From Phoenix dactylifera (taxonomy: Eukaryota; Streptophyta; Magnoliopsida; Arecales; Arecaceae), in NCBI RefSeq assembly GCF_009389715.1, contig NC_052409.1:5073775-5137774 (forward strand): DNA of 64,000 nucleotides, written 5' to 3'. Of this stretch, positions 24,501 through 36,578 are shown piece by piece. A program made the translations under genes and the position numbers. The notes under the pieces were generated by a model. The model was not told where the DNA came from. It did no database searches and saw only the letters and a list, made by a program, of their open reading frames with translations. Positions within the stretch are counted from its first letter, which is position 1, and every line of letters starts with the position of its first letter.

Positions 24501-26566
24501 AATTGCAGACTTTTAAAAAGTAATCTTTTGAGTCTCAGCCCCCCTAAGAGTCTGACCTCCTTCGTCATCTTGTTTCATTTTAAATCACAAGAACAAGAGA
24601 ACATATGCAAGCATTTTTTTTCTATTTCCTGAAGTATGCACTAATTAAGACAAACAAAACCTAGTAATTTGGGTAGTTGTTGTTTCCTTTCCCTTTGCTC
24701 AGCTTGCCTGTTTCTCTACAAACTGTTCATAAATGGCAATAATTGTCCAAGGATCAATTAACCTAGTAGCTAACTGATATAGTGAAGGTGGTACAGAAAA
24801 TATAGTTCAATAAAATAGAGGAAATATAAGGCACTCCAGGATTATTGTTCAGGTAAGTAAATGCTCGAGGATCAACTAACTTCATACCAAACTAATATAC
24901 CATATGTGACAAAAGCTATAATCAAATAAAATAGAGAAAATGTAAAGGACATGGGGATTATTGTTCAGGTGTGTACAATAAATCAAAACTTCTTGTTGAA
25001 GCATGGAATGAAGAAACTAGAGTTCATAAAAACTAAGGCAAGACTAGGGCTTAATAGTGGCAGCTTTGAGGCTTAACCAAAAATAAAAGAAAATATTAGA
25101 ATTTATTGCATATTTTGATAAAAAACTTAGAAGTGGTTTCATATCTTAGGAAACTAGGTCAATTTCCTATTCATCTGTATCCAATTAACCAGTCATCTAT
25201 ATCCGATTACCCTCAAAGATCTGCTACCTCTGATAGAATAATCTTCAATACAATTTAAATGCGCCTTAGGTTTCTCTAAACAATCTTAATCTAAAACCCA
25301 TACCATACCTCCTTATATAGGGCCCTACTAGAAAGAATCAAGTAGATAGCTCATAAAACAGATCGTGGAAAGTTATTAAATCATGTTGTCATAAATAGGG
25401 CATGAGTTATATGAATGAACAAGGCCAAGATATTTTCAGTATAAGATGTTAGAGAGGTATGGTATATGAGAGCATTTTCAATGATGCTATGTGATCATCA
25501 ATGTAGAATTTCAAACACATTCATCTGACAGAGCTTGATAGATTCTAGAAGGATAAAGCTGTTTGAGAGTCTCACCGGACAAAGAAAGTGGAACCTAGAA
25601 GTTTTCTAACTGGATATTTAAATATTGAATTTGGATGGAACATTCCCATATCTAGGAGATTGCCTAAAATTTCAAAGAAATTCACTATTCCACATACTGC
25701 ATGGGAAGGTGATATTGACATTCTAATGGCTTAACTCAATAATACAGCCCAGATGGATGGTAAGACATTAAAAGATATTCTCGCTCTTGTCAGGGCATGA
25801 TATGATTATTAAAATAGATGAAACTAAGCTACCAGCTTCTCTTGTTTGGTCCTACACAACAGATTTGGCATGCCCTTGTATTTCCTTTTCTCATTATCGA
25901 CATTACTCACCCACTTCCCAAATGATCAAGGAAATAGCAATGCTATTGCAATTTTTATATGAAAATAAGAATTATTTCACAGGTAAAATATTTGTCTGCA
26001 CTTCAATGCATAAGTACAAAAGCATAGGTAAGATCTATAAAAAACTAACCTTGTAAAGTTGGTGGTAGGGAACCTAGGGTAAACGTTTCAAATTCAACAG
26101 AGCCAATTTTATACTTTCGAATGTTCTCAGCAATTATTGGCTTCGCAATTTCCTTTACCATTCTGCAGATTGCCTAGAAAGGGAGCAACATATATTAGCA
26201 TTGAATAGAACAAAGCCGCAACCAGATATTTTGTAAGTTCAAAATATTTGGTGGGACTTGCAACAGAACACACCTTATCCAGATAAGGCCACATTGATTC
26301 TAGAAACTTGTTTAGCCAATCAACCTTCAAAGAGAGGAAAACAAGATAATTAAGAAGTAGCAAAATTAAAATTACAATCATAGCATTCAATCAACACACA
26401 CATACCCGATCATAGTCAGGATTTTTGACCCATAAAGGAATCTCAGGAAGCATACGTTCCAAAGATTTTGAATCATGTTCAACAAGTGGACGAATTTTAG
26501 GATCCTTATCATGCAAAAAAAAAAAAATAATGAGTATAAAATGCCATTGATGCTAATGAAAAAATG

Positions 26567-26616
<50 letters not shown>

Positions 26617-29600
26617 AGCATGCAATGTAAAGAAACTTCAAAAAATTAATAAACGATGGAAGATACAAGCAACTGCAAGAAAGAAGACATACTCCTTGCA
26701 TAACCTAAGGAAGAGGAAATCCTAGTAAATAACTACAACTAAAAGAATCTACTAAGAATGAAAGATAAAAAGATTTTCTTCATTCTTATCCTCCTATATG
26801 TTTTACATACTGGTCATGCAAAGAAAAAAATTAATGAGTACAAAATGATATTGATACTAGTGAAAAAATGTGAAGAGAGAGAGAGAGAGAAGCATGCAAT
26901 GTAAAAAAACTTCTAAAAATTAATAATCGATGGAAGATACAAGCTACTGCAAGAAAGAAGACATACTCCTTGCATAATCTAAGGAAGAAGAAATCCTAGT
27001 AAATAACTACAACTTAAAGAATTCTACTTAGAATGAAAGCTAAAAAGATTTTCTTCATGCTTATCCTCCTATATGTTATACATACATACACAAAGACATA
27101 TATGATGAAGATATAAATATGCAAGACATAGATTGCACAACACATGACAGACTGTTTAAATAGATAACAGATAGATGTATAGATGAAAATCTTCAATAGG
27201 ATTTGAGCCTGGATCCTCTATCAGTGGAATATATATTTCATGTCTTCTAAATGGGGAATCTGTCTTATAGTGATGATTTACATTTATGTTTTTATTTTTT
27301 TGTTTTTTTGGTAATTCAGATTTACTGTACAAAGCGGTCTACTTGTTTGCATTTTCTGGGGTTACCTCCTCCAAGATCTGTTTGTACAAGCGATAAAAAA
27401 TTCAAGAGGCTAACATCCATCCCTCTGCAAGCATCCCTGCTGAACCTGTACACAGTGGCGAACATCCTTCCCACTGCAAGCTTCCCTGCCGAGTTCATTC
27501 TTGATAGCCAACCAATCAGTCCTCCCTATGAACATGCAGAATCTAGACATCATCATATTGGGGCAGCATCTCATTTTTGTATCAATGGAAATGTTCCAGG
27601 CTATCCAAAGCTGCTAGTATGGAATTTAGAAAATCTTGGCATCTAACTCCAACCATAGTTTAGAACATCCTTCCCATGTTCTCCATTCAATCCTAGTTCT
27701 GAAAACCATCAACTCAGGAGTAACAATATCATTGGTCCTTGGCAGCCCTTGTCATTTCAACGAATAAACCCAATCCCAGTTGTTGAAGCTGCTGTGCCAA
27801 AGAGGCATCAAGTTTGTCTTAATATAAGGTGGGGGCAGATGGTTCCATTAACTACCTTCTGACATCTGCTGCCTTTTGCTAAGACTGCATATTGTCTAAA
27901 GGCAGCCCTTTGTATGATTAACAATTTTGCCATACAACCTTGAATATGTCTCTTTGTTGTGGCTAAAAAGCAGCATCATTTCTCCCCTTCAAAATGTTCC
28001 AACAACCAAAGTCATAGAAGTAAAATTTCTCAATTCACATTTAGTCATAATGGCCAATTATTTCCAGCAAATATCAGAATCTACATCCCCTCCAAATCTA
28101 TCGAACTTCACATGTATTACCCTTGATCTACTACAACCCCATATCATGTGTTCTACATCCTCATCCTCCAATTCACATCTAGCATATGAAGCTTTCAGAT
28201 AATAAATACAGTTGCTAAAGGTGAACTTCATTCAGATGGCAATCTTCACCAACATATTTCTATAAAAAAGATAAGCATTCATGGCGACGTTGGCATTATC
28301 CATATCTCCTACCATTGTGCCACTCCATTCCTTACATTGAATGGTATTATGTTTTTTGCTAAGGTGTTCAGACATGAGCAATAATTTAAAAAGCAGACTG
28401 AAGATTGAAGAAATATAGTGTTTTATTCGGAAAATTCCAAGAAGTTGGTTTTCTTGGTATAAATAAAATATTTGTTATATCTTAGATGATGAGGTATATT
28501 TCATCATAAGATTGAAATGGACATTTGGTAGCATATACTGTGCCAGATGTGGCATATCATTTACAATACTCATAGTTTCTTCTGCATTATTGTTTAAAAT
28601 ATGTGCATAATATAACATTTTCGTTGGTTCACCAAATTTATTTGAATCCAATCATTTTTTCAGTAGTTGTGTGAAAATCCTGAATCAGTAATAAGCAACT
28701 CAGTTATCTTTGTCCATTTGGTGGCAAAATCATCCTTGCAGCAGCTCTAAAAATCCTATAGCGAGCAGCCAGTAGAGGTTCCTTGAATTTTAAAACAAGA
28801 AAAATAATCAACATACAGCATTATACGTGACCATAAGAGTATTTCACCTCTGATTTATTCAAGGAAAACCCAGTCAAATTTCAAAAAGTAGCTATTGCAA
28901 TTTGAATAGCCACTACTAAAGAGTGATCATTATTCTTATAATTTATGGACTTTCTTATGCAAATATGATCCAACAGAAGTTTGATAATTAAGGATCTAAA
29001 AAATAGTTTAATTAGAGGCAGCCTGGAGATCGCGATCCACCACCAAATCCAATGGCAACTAATAGTCTGGTATGGATAGACAAACTATGAGAGTCATACA
29101 AAATCCCCTGTTGTTACCACAACTTTCAAAATTTTCTGTTAATTCAGAAGGCAAGTTGGTGAATTACCAATTCCCTTAAATAGATGTAAACTTTTCCATT
29201 TTTTAGGATCTTGTTTTAGAAATTGAACCACACTGTCTTATCCTACAAACAGATTTCGTAAACCTTAAGATTTCAGAACACCTCCCCAGAATATGAACGA
29301 GTTCGTAATTCATAGGATATATAGTTCTCCCTGGCTTGTACAAAGTAGCCTGCCTATCCATAATCCATGAATTATTGTTCCCACTTCTCTGCCAAGCTCT
29401 CTCTTTTTTTTTTCTCTTTTCCCTCTAAATGTGATCCTATCTTCGAGTTCAGGTTTGTCTGGTCATTGTCAGGTTAGAATAGTGCATTTTTATTGGGTTA
29501 GAAAAGCTCGGTCTAATTTTATATTGCATGTCTGTTGTGTTTAAGTCTTAGCCTAAAAGTTGATACAAAAGTTTACAGTAGGTCTTACAACTTTCAACCA

Positions 29601-31186
29601 AACATGATTTAAGCAAGGTCCAAATTTAAAGGGTAGATGAAGATTTGGATATAAATTGTTCCGAGACAACTTGACTATGTTGGGATTGAAAACATCAGAG
29701 TTAGGTAGAGTTGGTGTTTGGATGGTCATTTTCGCAATAATATTGTATTGTGATTACGCATTTTGCTCGTCAAATATGACTTAATCAGCATCAAAAATAA
29801 AGGATAAAAACTTTCTATTTTATTAAAAACAAAGTGCAACCTGGTTAGATTACTATATCATAGAATTATGCTTTTTCTTGGTTTATTGACAATCATAGGA
29901 TTATTTACAATTATAGATTTTGAATTTAGTTAGAATATTTTATGTCTAATAACTTCAATGAGCACATGCATTTGCACATGTACTATAATAACTAGCACAA
30001 GAGCACCAATAAATTTCTGTCAACATGCATGAATGACCATTGAACTAAGATTATAGCATCTCAGCCATTCATCTTGTTCTTAGAGTCTTAGACTATGGTT
30101 TATGTAATCAATAGTACACATACAACTCTTCCAACACATCTCCTAGACCTACTGGTTTGTAATCCATAACTTATTTATAATGTCTCCTTAGACATTTATA
30201 TGATCCAATCCACTATTCACTTTCACAAATCTGGAACAGTCCATTAGTATGCCCTTATATTTCAATTCAGCCAAATCTGGATAAGCCCAATATTCTACCT
30301 CTTTGTGAACTAATATTCTGCCCCTTATCTAAAAACATTGTTTACAGAAAATTATATGTAAAAAAAAATATGTGGGTAAAATAACAGTGCTCTTGCTTAT
30401 CTTCCTCGGTACCATGTACAATAATTGGATCAACCACATTAACTCTGGCAGCAATGGCCGTCCGAGCAAGCCAGCTCCTTTAACATATTGTCAGTAGAGA
30501 CAAGCAGGGTATGATGATGCAATCTCCTTATTATTCCCGGTTATAACAATGACAGAAAACCTAAAACTTTCAAGGACATGTTTCTTTTAAAAAATATAAT
30601 GCTTTTTGCCACTCACAGTGATCTAAGATGTCCAGGCTCATTTTTCTAATTCAAGTATATGTGATGTATTGAGCTTGTGATTTTTTTTTTCGTTTCAAAC
30701 AACAGAATTTTGTGACTTGCATTGTTCGATCAACTAAGATGCTTTAACTCGGCAGATTCTTGTCAGAATGCTCGTATGGACACCAATTCAAGACTTGACT
30801 TTCTTCTTGAAGCCCAAATTCGAACCTTGCAAGCTAATCAAAGAAAAGTATGAAAACAAGAAATCCAATAACCTCAAGAAACCTATACCTCCATTCATCC
30901 TCTTCGTTTCCTAGACTGTTCATCGCAAGCAACTACCACAAATTCAACAAAAGAGTTTAAAAACTACACCCGTAAACAAACAAGAACAAATCTGACAAAA
31001 AAAAATTAATGAAAAACACATCAATCAGAGCATTACCAAACAAGAAAACCATATACAAATAAAAAAGAACCGTACCGTAACATCAATGGGCTGGAAGTAG
31101 ATGAAGAGATAGTATCCAATCACGATGCCAGCCGATAACCCCGCGCTAAATCCGCAGAAACCGAGCACCGTACTCACGAACCCCAT
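15565..31186 (-). CDS. SYT2: Synaptotagmin-2-like protein (12 exons, complete)
   Basis: The exons, in transcription order on the minus strand, are 31186-31076, 26504-26406, 26324-26274, 26173-26050, 19039-18921, 18800-18699, 18589-18515, 17713-17637, 17519-17273, 17156-16809, 16697-16569 and 15693-15565. All phases fit and give 536 aa, matching Arabidopsis SYT2 (about 537). Residues 1-30 are an N-terminal membrane anchor. About 65-250 is an SMP lipid-transfer domain (WVKNPDYDR, PSFPCFAKI, VQETIKNQVANM). C2A is about 255-345 with likely Ca2+ ligands D276, D282 and D332. C2B is about 420-515; its second acidic site is Asn (TNPYV), as in plant SYTs. The end QIELQWRTS is typical. Plant SYTs tether ER or Golgi membranes to the plasma membrane. 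The SYT2 choice rests on YDWEQVGKHDKMGMN and EHLGYV. Intron 9 appears to use a GC donor (CAG|GCATGC). Introns 1 and 4 are 4.6 and 7.0 kb and full of repeats. Confidence 0.95.
16226..16287. repeat. (GA)n microsatellite in the SYT2 last intron
   Basis: An imperfect GAGA tract of about 60 bp with occasional AAA/GGG interruptions, between the last two coding exons of SYT2. Confidence 0.9.
19271..20590. mobile_element. Fold-back DNA transposon with compound inverted ends (MULE-like or foldback MITE)
   Basis: The left arm (19271-19640) holds two tandem sub-units, each opening with GTAAATTACAAAA and carrying ATACTTACACCCAATAGTTTG or a close variant. The right arm (about 20280-20590) holds both units in reverse complement (ACTATTGGGTGTAAATGTAA, then GTAATTATTC). 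The arms run to about 300 bp and enclose a unique core of about 640 bp (19640-20280) with no recognised transposase. This is a non-autonomous terminal-inverted-repeat element inside SYT2 intron 4. The superfamily is uncertain because the exact outer ends and target duplication could not be fixed; the repeated sub-unit ends suggest a Mutator-like or foldback type. Confidence 0.75.
21255..21490 (-). mobile_element. Ty1/copia reverse transcriptase fossil
   Basis: On the minus strand short segments such as IVAKGFLKYG and MDMRNAFLSGNL correspond to the copia reverse transcriptase blocks that usually read VAKGYxQ and MDVKNAFLxGxL, in the right order and spacing. The piece is about 230 bp, broken in several places, without LTRs, and looks old. 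It lies in SYT2 intron 4. Confidence 0.55.
21488..22350. repeat. Decayed repeat block with GTACCG-rich core
   Basis: The two flanks (21488-21700 and 22140-22350) are rich in GGGTCGGGT/CCCAACCC-type words. Between them, 21820-21990 is packed with GTACCG, GGTACGGTACGGTA and CGGTACGGATACGG words, many of them partly palindromic. It resembles decayed non-autonomous transposon ends plus a dispersed GTACCG repeat also seen near 52.9-53.1 and 63.6 kb. No clear terminal repeats or target duplication were found. Confidence 0.5.
22360..23234. other. Middle of SYT2 intron 4, nothing recognised
   Basis: AT-rich intron DNA without coding, RNA or defined repeat signal. Confidence 0.5.
23235..23557. repeat. 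Tandem duplication, period 175 bp
   Basis: Copy 1 starts at 23235 and copy 2 at 23410. Both run through TTATTTGTTGGATACAAGGA and CAATGGCAAGTGGATTAACT. They differ at a handful of bases (ACTCATAATG versus ATGCATAACG), so the duplication is moderately old. Copy 2 ends where the TATA/CATA microsatellite begins. Confidence 0.9.
23562..23735. repeat. ATATAC/CACA compound microsatellite
   Basis: Alternating purine-pyrimidine tract of TATATA, CATACATA and (CA)n blocks, about 170 bp, within SYT2 intron 4. Long open frames on both strands here are by-products of the repeat. Confidence 0.9.
23740..26049. other. Remainder of SYT2 intron 4
   Basis: AT-rich, with two related short stretches at 24760-24880 and 24880-24970 (ATAGAGGAAATATAAGG versus ATAGAGAAAATGTAAAGG). 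No gene or complete element was recognised. Confidence 0.5.
26508..27090. repeat. Tandem duplication (about 304-bp period) at the start of SYT2 intron 1
   Basis: Copy 1 (from 26508) and copy 2 (from 26812) share TCATGCAAA, a GA tract, GCATGCAATGTAAA, GATGGAAGATACAAGC, AAGAAGACATACTCCTTGCA and TTATCCTCCTATATGTT in the same order. The duplicated unit begins within the last bases before SYT2 exon 2. Each copy may therefore carry the acceptor-proximal poly-pyrimidine stretch and the GCATGATAAG or GCATGACCAG end. Confidence 0.88.
26568..26614. repeat. (GA)n microsatellite
   Basis: About 23 GA units inside copy 1 of the intron 1 duplication. Copy 2 holds only about nine units at 26873-26890, showing later length change. 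Confidence 0.95.
27300..29060 (-). mobile_element. Decayed LINE (reverse transcriptase end and zinc-binding region)
   Basis: On the minus strand, 28930-28845 reads VVAIQIAIAT, then NLTGFSLNKSEV. This matches the SGLKINxxKSEV block at the end of the plant L1-type reverse transcriptase. Downstream, at 28200-28080, CELEDEDVEHMIWGCSRSR resembles the zf-RVT zinc-binding domain with its EDVEHxLWxC motif. Further on, pieces such as WNHLPPPYIKTNL resemble the linker before an RNase H. Stops interrupt it repeatedly (for example just before NLTGFSL and after the zinc-binding block). No target duplication was found. It sits in SYT2 intron 1 in the gene's own orientation. Confidence 0.5.
29061..31075. 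other. Upstream part of SYT2 intron 1
   Basis: AT-rich intron DNA. I see no coding, RNA or bounded transposon feature. Confidence 0.5.
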
Positions 31187-34100
31187 CTCCAATCCGCTTC
31201 CAATTCCTCACAAAACTCCAAAACCGCTTCTATAAAACTTCAACTTCAAATACTAAACTCAAGCAATAGCTACCAAAAAAGAAAAAGGAAAACAAAATGA
31301 AAGGAAAAGAACAAAAAAAGATCACCCACCTTCTACCTCGTCGAACTCACCCAAATCTCCCGTCCCATCTGCGCCAAAAAGTACGAAAAAGAGAAGCAAA
31401 AAGCCCGCACGGAAGAAGAATACAAAGAGGTCGATTTCTATTTCTCCATCGCCACTTCCAAGGAAATATATTTACCACACATTAAGAGCTTTAAAAGAAA
31501 GGGACGTTCCCTCGTTACGATAATTATTCCAGGATATCTATTACTTTGAATAGCTAACTGGAATAGTGGACTTATTTCTCTTAGTAGTGAGATTAACAAG
31601 AAGAAGAAGAGTTGGAAGAAGAGGAGAGAGGCTATAGAGTTTAAAACGGGACCTGAAAGGTGGCTTTATTTCTTTCTTTCCTGCTTGCCTTTTTGGTTTT
31701 TTTTGTTAATCTTCTCCTTTCCTTTGGGTTTGGACTTCCGGGAGGGCTTCTGGAGTCGGGGCATCGGATGCTCTTTTCCGCGTAAGGCTACGGGACGGAA
31801 TAAGAAAAGAATGGGAATAAGGAGGACGACCGTTGAGATCTCCAAAATAGTGCTTTATTTATTTTGCCTTCATTTAATGCATGCCTCTACGTGCTTGGTG
31901 AACTTCGTGGTCTAGTTGTCTCTTTGTGTGATGGGAACGTGCCAGGTTTTTGTTCTGGAGACGGTAAACGGACCCGCAGAAAGGTGACGGGGCGCGTGAA
32001 GGGGTGGGCGTCGGAAAATGACGGGTGAAGGTTCGTTGCTTCATGTCATGGGATCTCTTCAACTACTAAAGCAGCAGTTTTAGTGCATGGCATGGGTTCT
32101 TTAAGAAAAAGGAAAACAAATATATATACTTGTCTTATACCATATTGCTCGAGATTTTGATAGGCTTCTTGTGACACGTCCCCTTTACTATGGAAGTTGT
32201 AGTGGTTGGTGATGCCAAAAGGAGACAATAATTTGCTTGATGATGGCAAATTATAGTACAATCATGACTCTCTTTTTCTTTTTTGAATTTGAATGATTGC
32301 TTTACGTTGAGAAAGATGATGAGTATATCTTTCTTAAGAACAAACATGATGCACAGACCATAGTGTCTAGCTTTTTTTTTTTTTGTTGTTGTTGTTGGAA
32401 TGGAAGAATCGAATCATCTTAGTGTAAATACAGCCATACCACAATGTTTAGTTTTTGCAAAGCCAATCAAGCATCTGACTTCCATCTAGAAAACTATGTG
32501 TGTTATGGATGGTAGGCTTTCTCTGATCATTATAATTATTTCTCGGTATTACTAAAATTAAAGTTTTAGGTTTAATGGAAATGAATAATATCATAATCAC
32601 TATTTTTTGCCCTCACAAAAAAGATTGAGGCTTTTGGAATTCATGATTCTTCTAGGGAATTAAAGTGTGATATGGATAAAGCTTTTTGGTTGTTGAAAGA
32701 GGATCATTAACAAAATAAAAAAATTTAAAGAGAGATAATTGTTAGATTTTTGATTGCTTTTTCTTTGGAATGCAACTAGAGGGACACAGAAGACAAATGT
32801 AAATATTATTACTAATTATACTTACTTTTCATGCTTCAAGAAAATTTTTAATAAAATATCATCTATATATTAATGTTCAATACCATAACCATAACTATCT
32901 GATCTTTGTTCTAAGTATTTGGGATCAACTTTATATATCTTCATTTGCTAAGTATTTCTATTTAGGGCAATCTTTGATTTTTTCAAGTTTTTGCATATTA
33001 TTTCTCATATATTCATCCATGTTATGTTACATTTTTCCTTTCTTTTACTTGCAACATTCAATATAAATTAAAGAATCTCTTCTTATTAGAGACTCTTTGA
33101 ATCTTCATTGTACATGTTCACACTATTTCAACCGATCTTTTGTTACTTTATCCTCAATAATAGATTTTCTTATCAATATATTTATTGTGATGGACTTCTT
33201 TTAATGATAGATTTTCTTTTAATCATTACTATATCCTTCCTCACAACATCTATCCATGTCAAGTTAGGTCTTCTCTCTTCATTTTTCCCACAATGAATAC
33301 AAATTAAAGACTTTAAAGTGCCTCTCCTTGCTGTAAGTTCTTCAATTTATCATTATTTTATCCTTAATAATAAATTTTCTTACTAATATAACACAAATAT
33401 TTGTTAATGATAGATTTTCTCTTAATGATATAAGAAAAGCAAAAGCAACAAAAGAACATAATATCAAGATTTCTATGCAACTTTGCTGCTAGACTTCCTT
33501 AGGGGGAGGCAGAATAATTGAATTTTTTTTTGCCCTATGCCCGCATTTTTGAAAGAAATTTGTTAGGTGCTCTTTGATTGGCTTGATATGCATAAAAAAA
33601 AATAGTATCATTAACCTATAGCATATTAAGAGTCCTCTTTAATTATAATAAATCCAATATTTTCTTAATAAATTTAGAAAGGAGTCATTGAGTTACACAA
33701 TCAAAGCTTTATTATGAACAAAGTTATGACGTTGTGGATAAATGTTTTAAAACATATTGTCTTTCACAAATTATATGAATTGAAGTTGTTTAGGCAAAAT
33801 TAAAAGACAATATATTTACCAAACAAAAAGTTATATCTAATTTGTAGTAGCAAGGGTGCCTTATCTTATATATATATATATAATGTTTTACAAATATTTG
33901 GATCATTTTCTGTTCTAAATCTAACAAACTGTTGGATTTTTTTCTTTTAATATTTTCTCTCTTCTTTTCTTTTGTGAGGACCTTACAAAATATGTTCTTC
34001 TAACTTCTATTTGAGTCCCCTCATTGTTTTAGTCCTACTTTAAGCGTTTGGACATGTTTAGTATCCGCAAATCACCAAGATAGCTAATTTTAAAAATATG

Positions 34101-34540
34101 AATGCTAAAAACACAAAGCACATGATTGACTTATTTCTAAAGCATACATGATTGACAAATAGTATAATTAGTGTATCGATGCTTTAGTGGCCATATCGCT
34201 CTGTTTGGCAACCAGAGCTTTTAGATCCAAGTCTTAGATGGTGCATCGCGAGGTTTTTGATCCTATATAATTATAATATAAATGGATCTCCTTCCCCTCT
34301 TTTTTTTTAAAAAAAAAGTAAAAGAAACCTATTATAGGTTTTGCAATATCAAATCATGATATCTAAATTATAAACATTTTCGAAGATTGATATAGAGCAT
34401 ACAAATAAAAAAATTTTGCCGTGTATCTACCCTTTATAAAGTTATCATCCATATATTGGAGCATGATATCCATTTCATGGGAGAATGTCTAAAAGTAGCT
34501 TCATACATAATAGACGAGATAATTGAAGGTAAATCCAACA
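31187..34540. other. SYT2 upstream region and intergenic DNA
   Basis: The first 400 bp or so upstream of the SYT2 ATG should hold its 5' leader and promoter; no clear TATA box was fixed. A poly(T)-(GTT)n tract lies at 32371-32397. From 32880 to 33440 there are repeated words such as AATAATAGATTTTCTTA, TTAATGATAGATTTTCT and GAATACAAATTAAAGA, a decayed local duplication. No gene was recognised. Confidence 0.5.
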
Positions 34541-34544
34541 TTTA

Positions 34545-35454
34545 GCTGGCGTTTGGTAACCCAAATGGGATTACCGAGGTGATCTTAGATCACCGGTGCT
34601 TCTTATTTCAGAATAATCTGATCTCCGATAATTTAAGATCACCGCATTTAGTATGTTATACTCCAGTGATTAAAAATTTTTAGGTATCCACCAGTAACCT
34701 GTTTGGTATTTCATGAGAATCCAAAATCACTCACCATATAATAGCAAAACTATTCCTGATATATTTCATTAAGATATATTTATTAATCATATAAAATATA
34801 TTATAATAAAAAATAATATATTTAGCAATATATTAATTATTAATATATTCTATAAAAGTATATTTATTAGTATTATAAATTATTAATCCTATAAAGATAT
34901 ATTGATTGTTATCATAGAATTAATATTTTTATTTATACTTATAATATATATTATTTTTTGATACTAATAATTATTTTTATTAGGAAAATAAGGAAAATAG
35001 AAGTAAAATATTAAATACTTTCATTATATAGATATAAAATACAACAATATATTTCTACTATAATTTAAATTATCATTAAATAAGAATATGATTAATAATA
35101 TATTATAATACAGTATGTATCATATATATAATATATGGTATCAATATAAAATAATACATAGATAATACTGACATAATATGTTAACGGTATATTGATATAT
35201 CATTTTTTCTACTAGATTGAGGGGCATTTTTTTCCTCAATCGTCTGCCTAAGATCACTTTCTTAGGGTGATCTTGGATTTCCGATCTCAAGAACGGGTAT
35301 CCTCTCATTAGGTTAGGTGGTGATTTGAAAAGTGGGGATAATTTGAGATCACTGCTATATAGAATCACCATGGTACAACCAAATACAGTGATCTTATCAT
35401 CTCCGGCCATAGCACTGTTGATCTTGGGATGATCACCCCATACCAAATGCCCCC
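34545..35454. mobile_element. PIF/Harbinger-like MITE (about 910 bp), TTA target duplication
   Basis: The left end is GCTGGCGTTTGGTA and the right end, reverse complemented, is GGGGGCATTTGGTA. Both are flanked by TTA (34542-34544 and 35455-35457). Both arms carry repeated GTGATCTTAG or GGTGATCTTGG words in opposite orientation, and the core is an extreme AT-rich tract of TATTA/ATAAT. There is no transposase. The 3-bp TTA duplication and GGGGCATTTGG-type ends suit the Tourist/Harbinger group. Confidence 0.7.
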
Positions 35455-35457
35455 TTA

Positions 35458-36070
35458 GTATATATGCGTGCATCATGCATGTGTTTAACACATAATGGAT
35501 GAGATATTTGTACAGAAGATAGATCCAATGTATCTTTTATGTTTTTACTGAAATATATGTGCATGGGTAGTACAAGTATTAAGATCGTATCTTCGGAAGG
35601 AAATTACCAGCAAATTTCTTATGGCACACGTTAACATAACATCTATAGTGTTACTATAGGTGTCAAAAATACATCATCAGTCATTAAATTATCATTTAAA
35701 TCAGCATTACGCGTGAAAGTAGTAATGATTAGACGATTAGCTAAAAATTTGAAGGCAGGAATGCTAATTATCCCTCCAAGTTAGCATTATCAAGGCAGGA
35801 GGCTTGAGATAACACAAAAACTCCGGCGTCACTGTCCAGGTGTCCTCCAACGAAACCAATCTCAGCTAACGGCCGAGATGATCCAACGGCTGGAATTTTA
35901 GCCTGATCCGACGGTCCGTTGATTCGGCCGTTGCCACCCTTCAGTAGCTGTCTGATCCTCGCAGGAGCCGGTGGCAGCGGTTGTCGGCTAATTAGGAATA
36001 AAAAAATGTGAGGTTTAAATAAAAAAAGCTAATAATATTTTTTTAACAGAACTATCCGTTGGCTTCGTCC
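35458..36070. other. Promoter region of the 197-aa protein gene
   Basis: Contains ACGGCC, CAACGG and ATCCGACGG words between 35865 and 35945, of a kind found in plant MYB/E2F-type promoters, followed by the TATA box. Function is inferred only from position. Confidence 0.4.
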
Positions 36071-36078
36071 TATAAAAG
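36071..36078 (+). promoter_or_regulatory. TATA box
   Basis: TATAAAAG at 36071-36078 lies about 500 bp before the ATG at 36579. Transcription would start near 36100, leaving a long T-rich leader in which an intron is possible. Confidence 0.65.
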
Positions 36079-36578
36079 GGGTATAGAGCCTCCAGAACCG
36101 TTGCATGCGAAGGAAGGGAAGAAAGAGAGAACTTGTGAGTTGGGTTTGATATATGGTTTCTTGTAGAAAGAGAAAATAGAAATCCATCCATATATAATAC
36201 TTTCTATTCTTTTTTAACCCTCTGATAATAGAAGCTTAATTTTGTTATAAGAGATAATAGAGTCTTTGTTATTCTTTCTTTTTTCCTGTTGTTTTCTTGT
36301 GAAGTGCAGAAACTTTTTTCTTTCGTTGCTATCTCTCTAAACTGTGAAGAAGATTAGCTTGATAAAAGGATTTGCGTTTTCAATTTTGTTTATTTCTTAA
36401 GATTTTGAACCTGTTCTATTCCAATCTTCTCTATCATTTCTTGGATCTTTTGATGTAATTCCGACTTTCTAATATCTCCTGGATCTCCATCAAAACTTTT
36501 GAAATTTTTTATTATTTTTTTTCTCCTAAGAAATCGCCCCTAGCGTGCAGAAAGGAAACGAAGAATAGATAATTTTTC

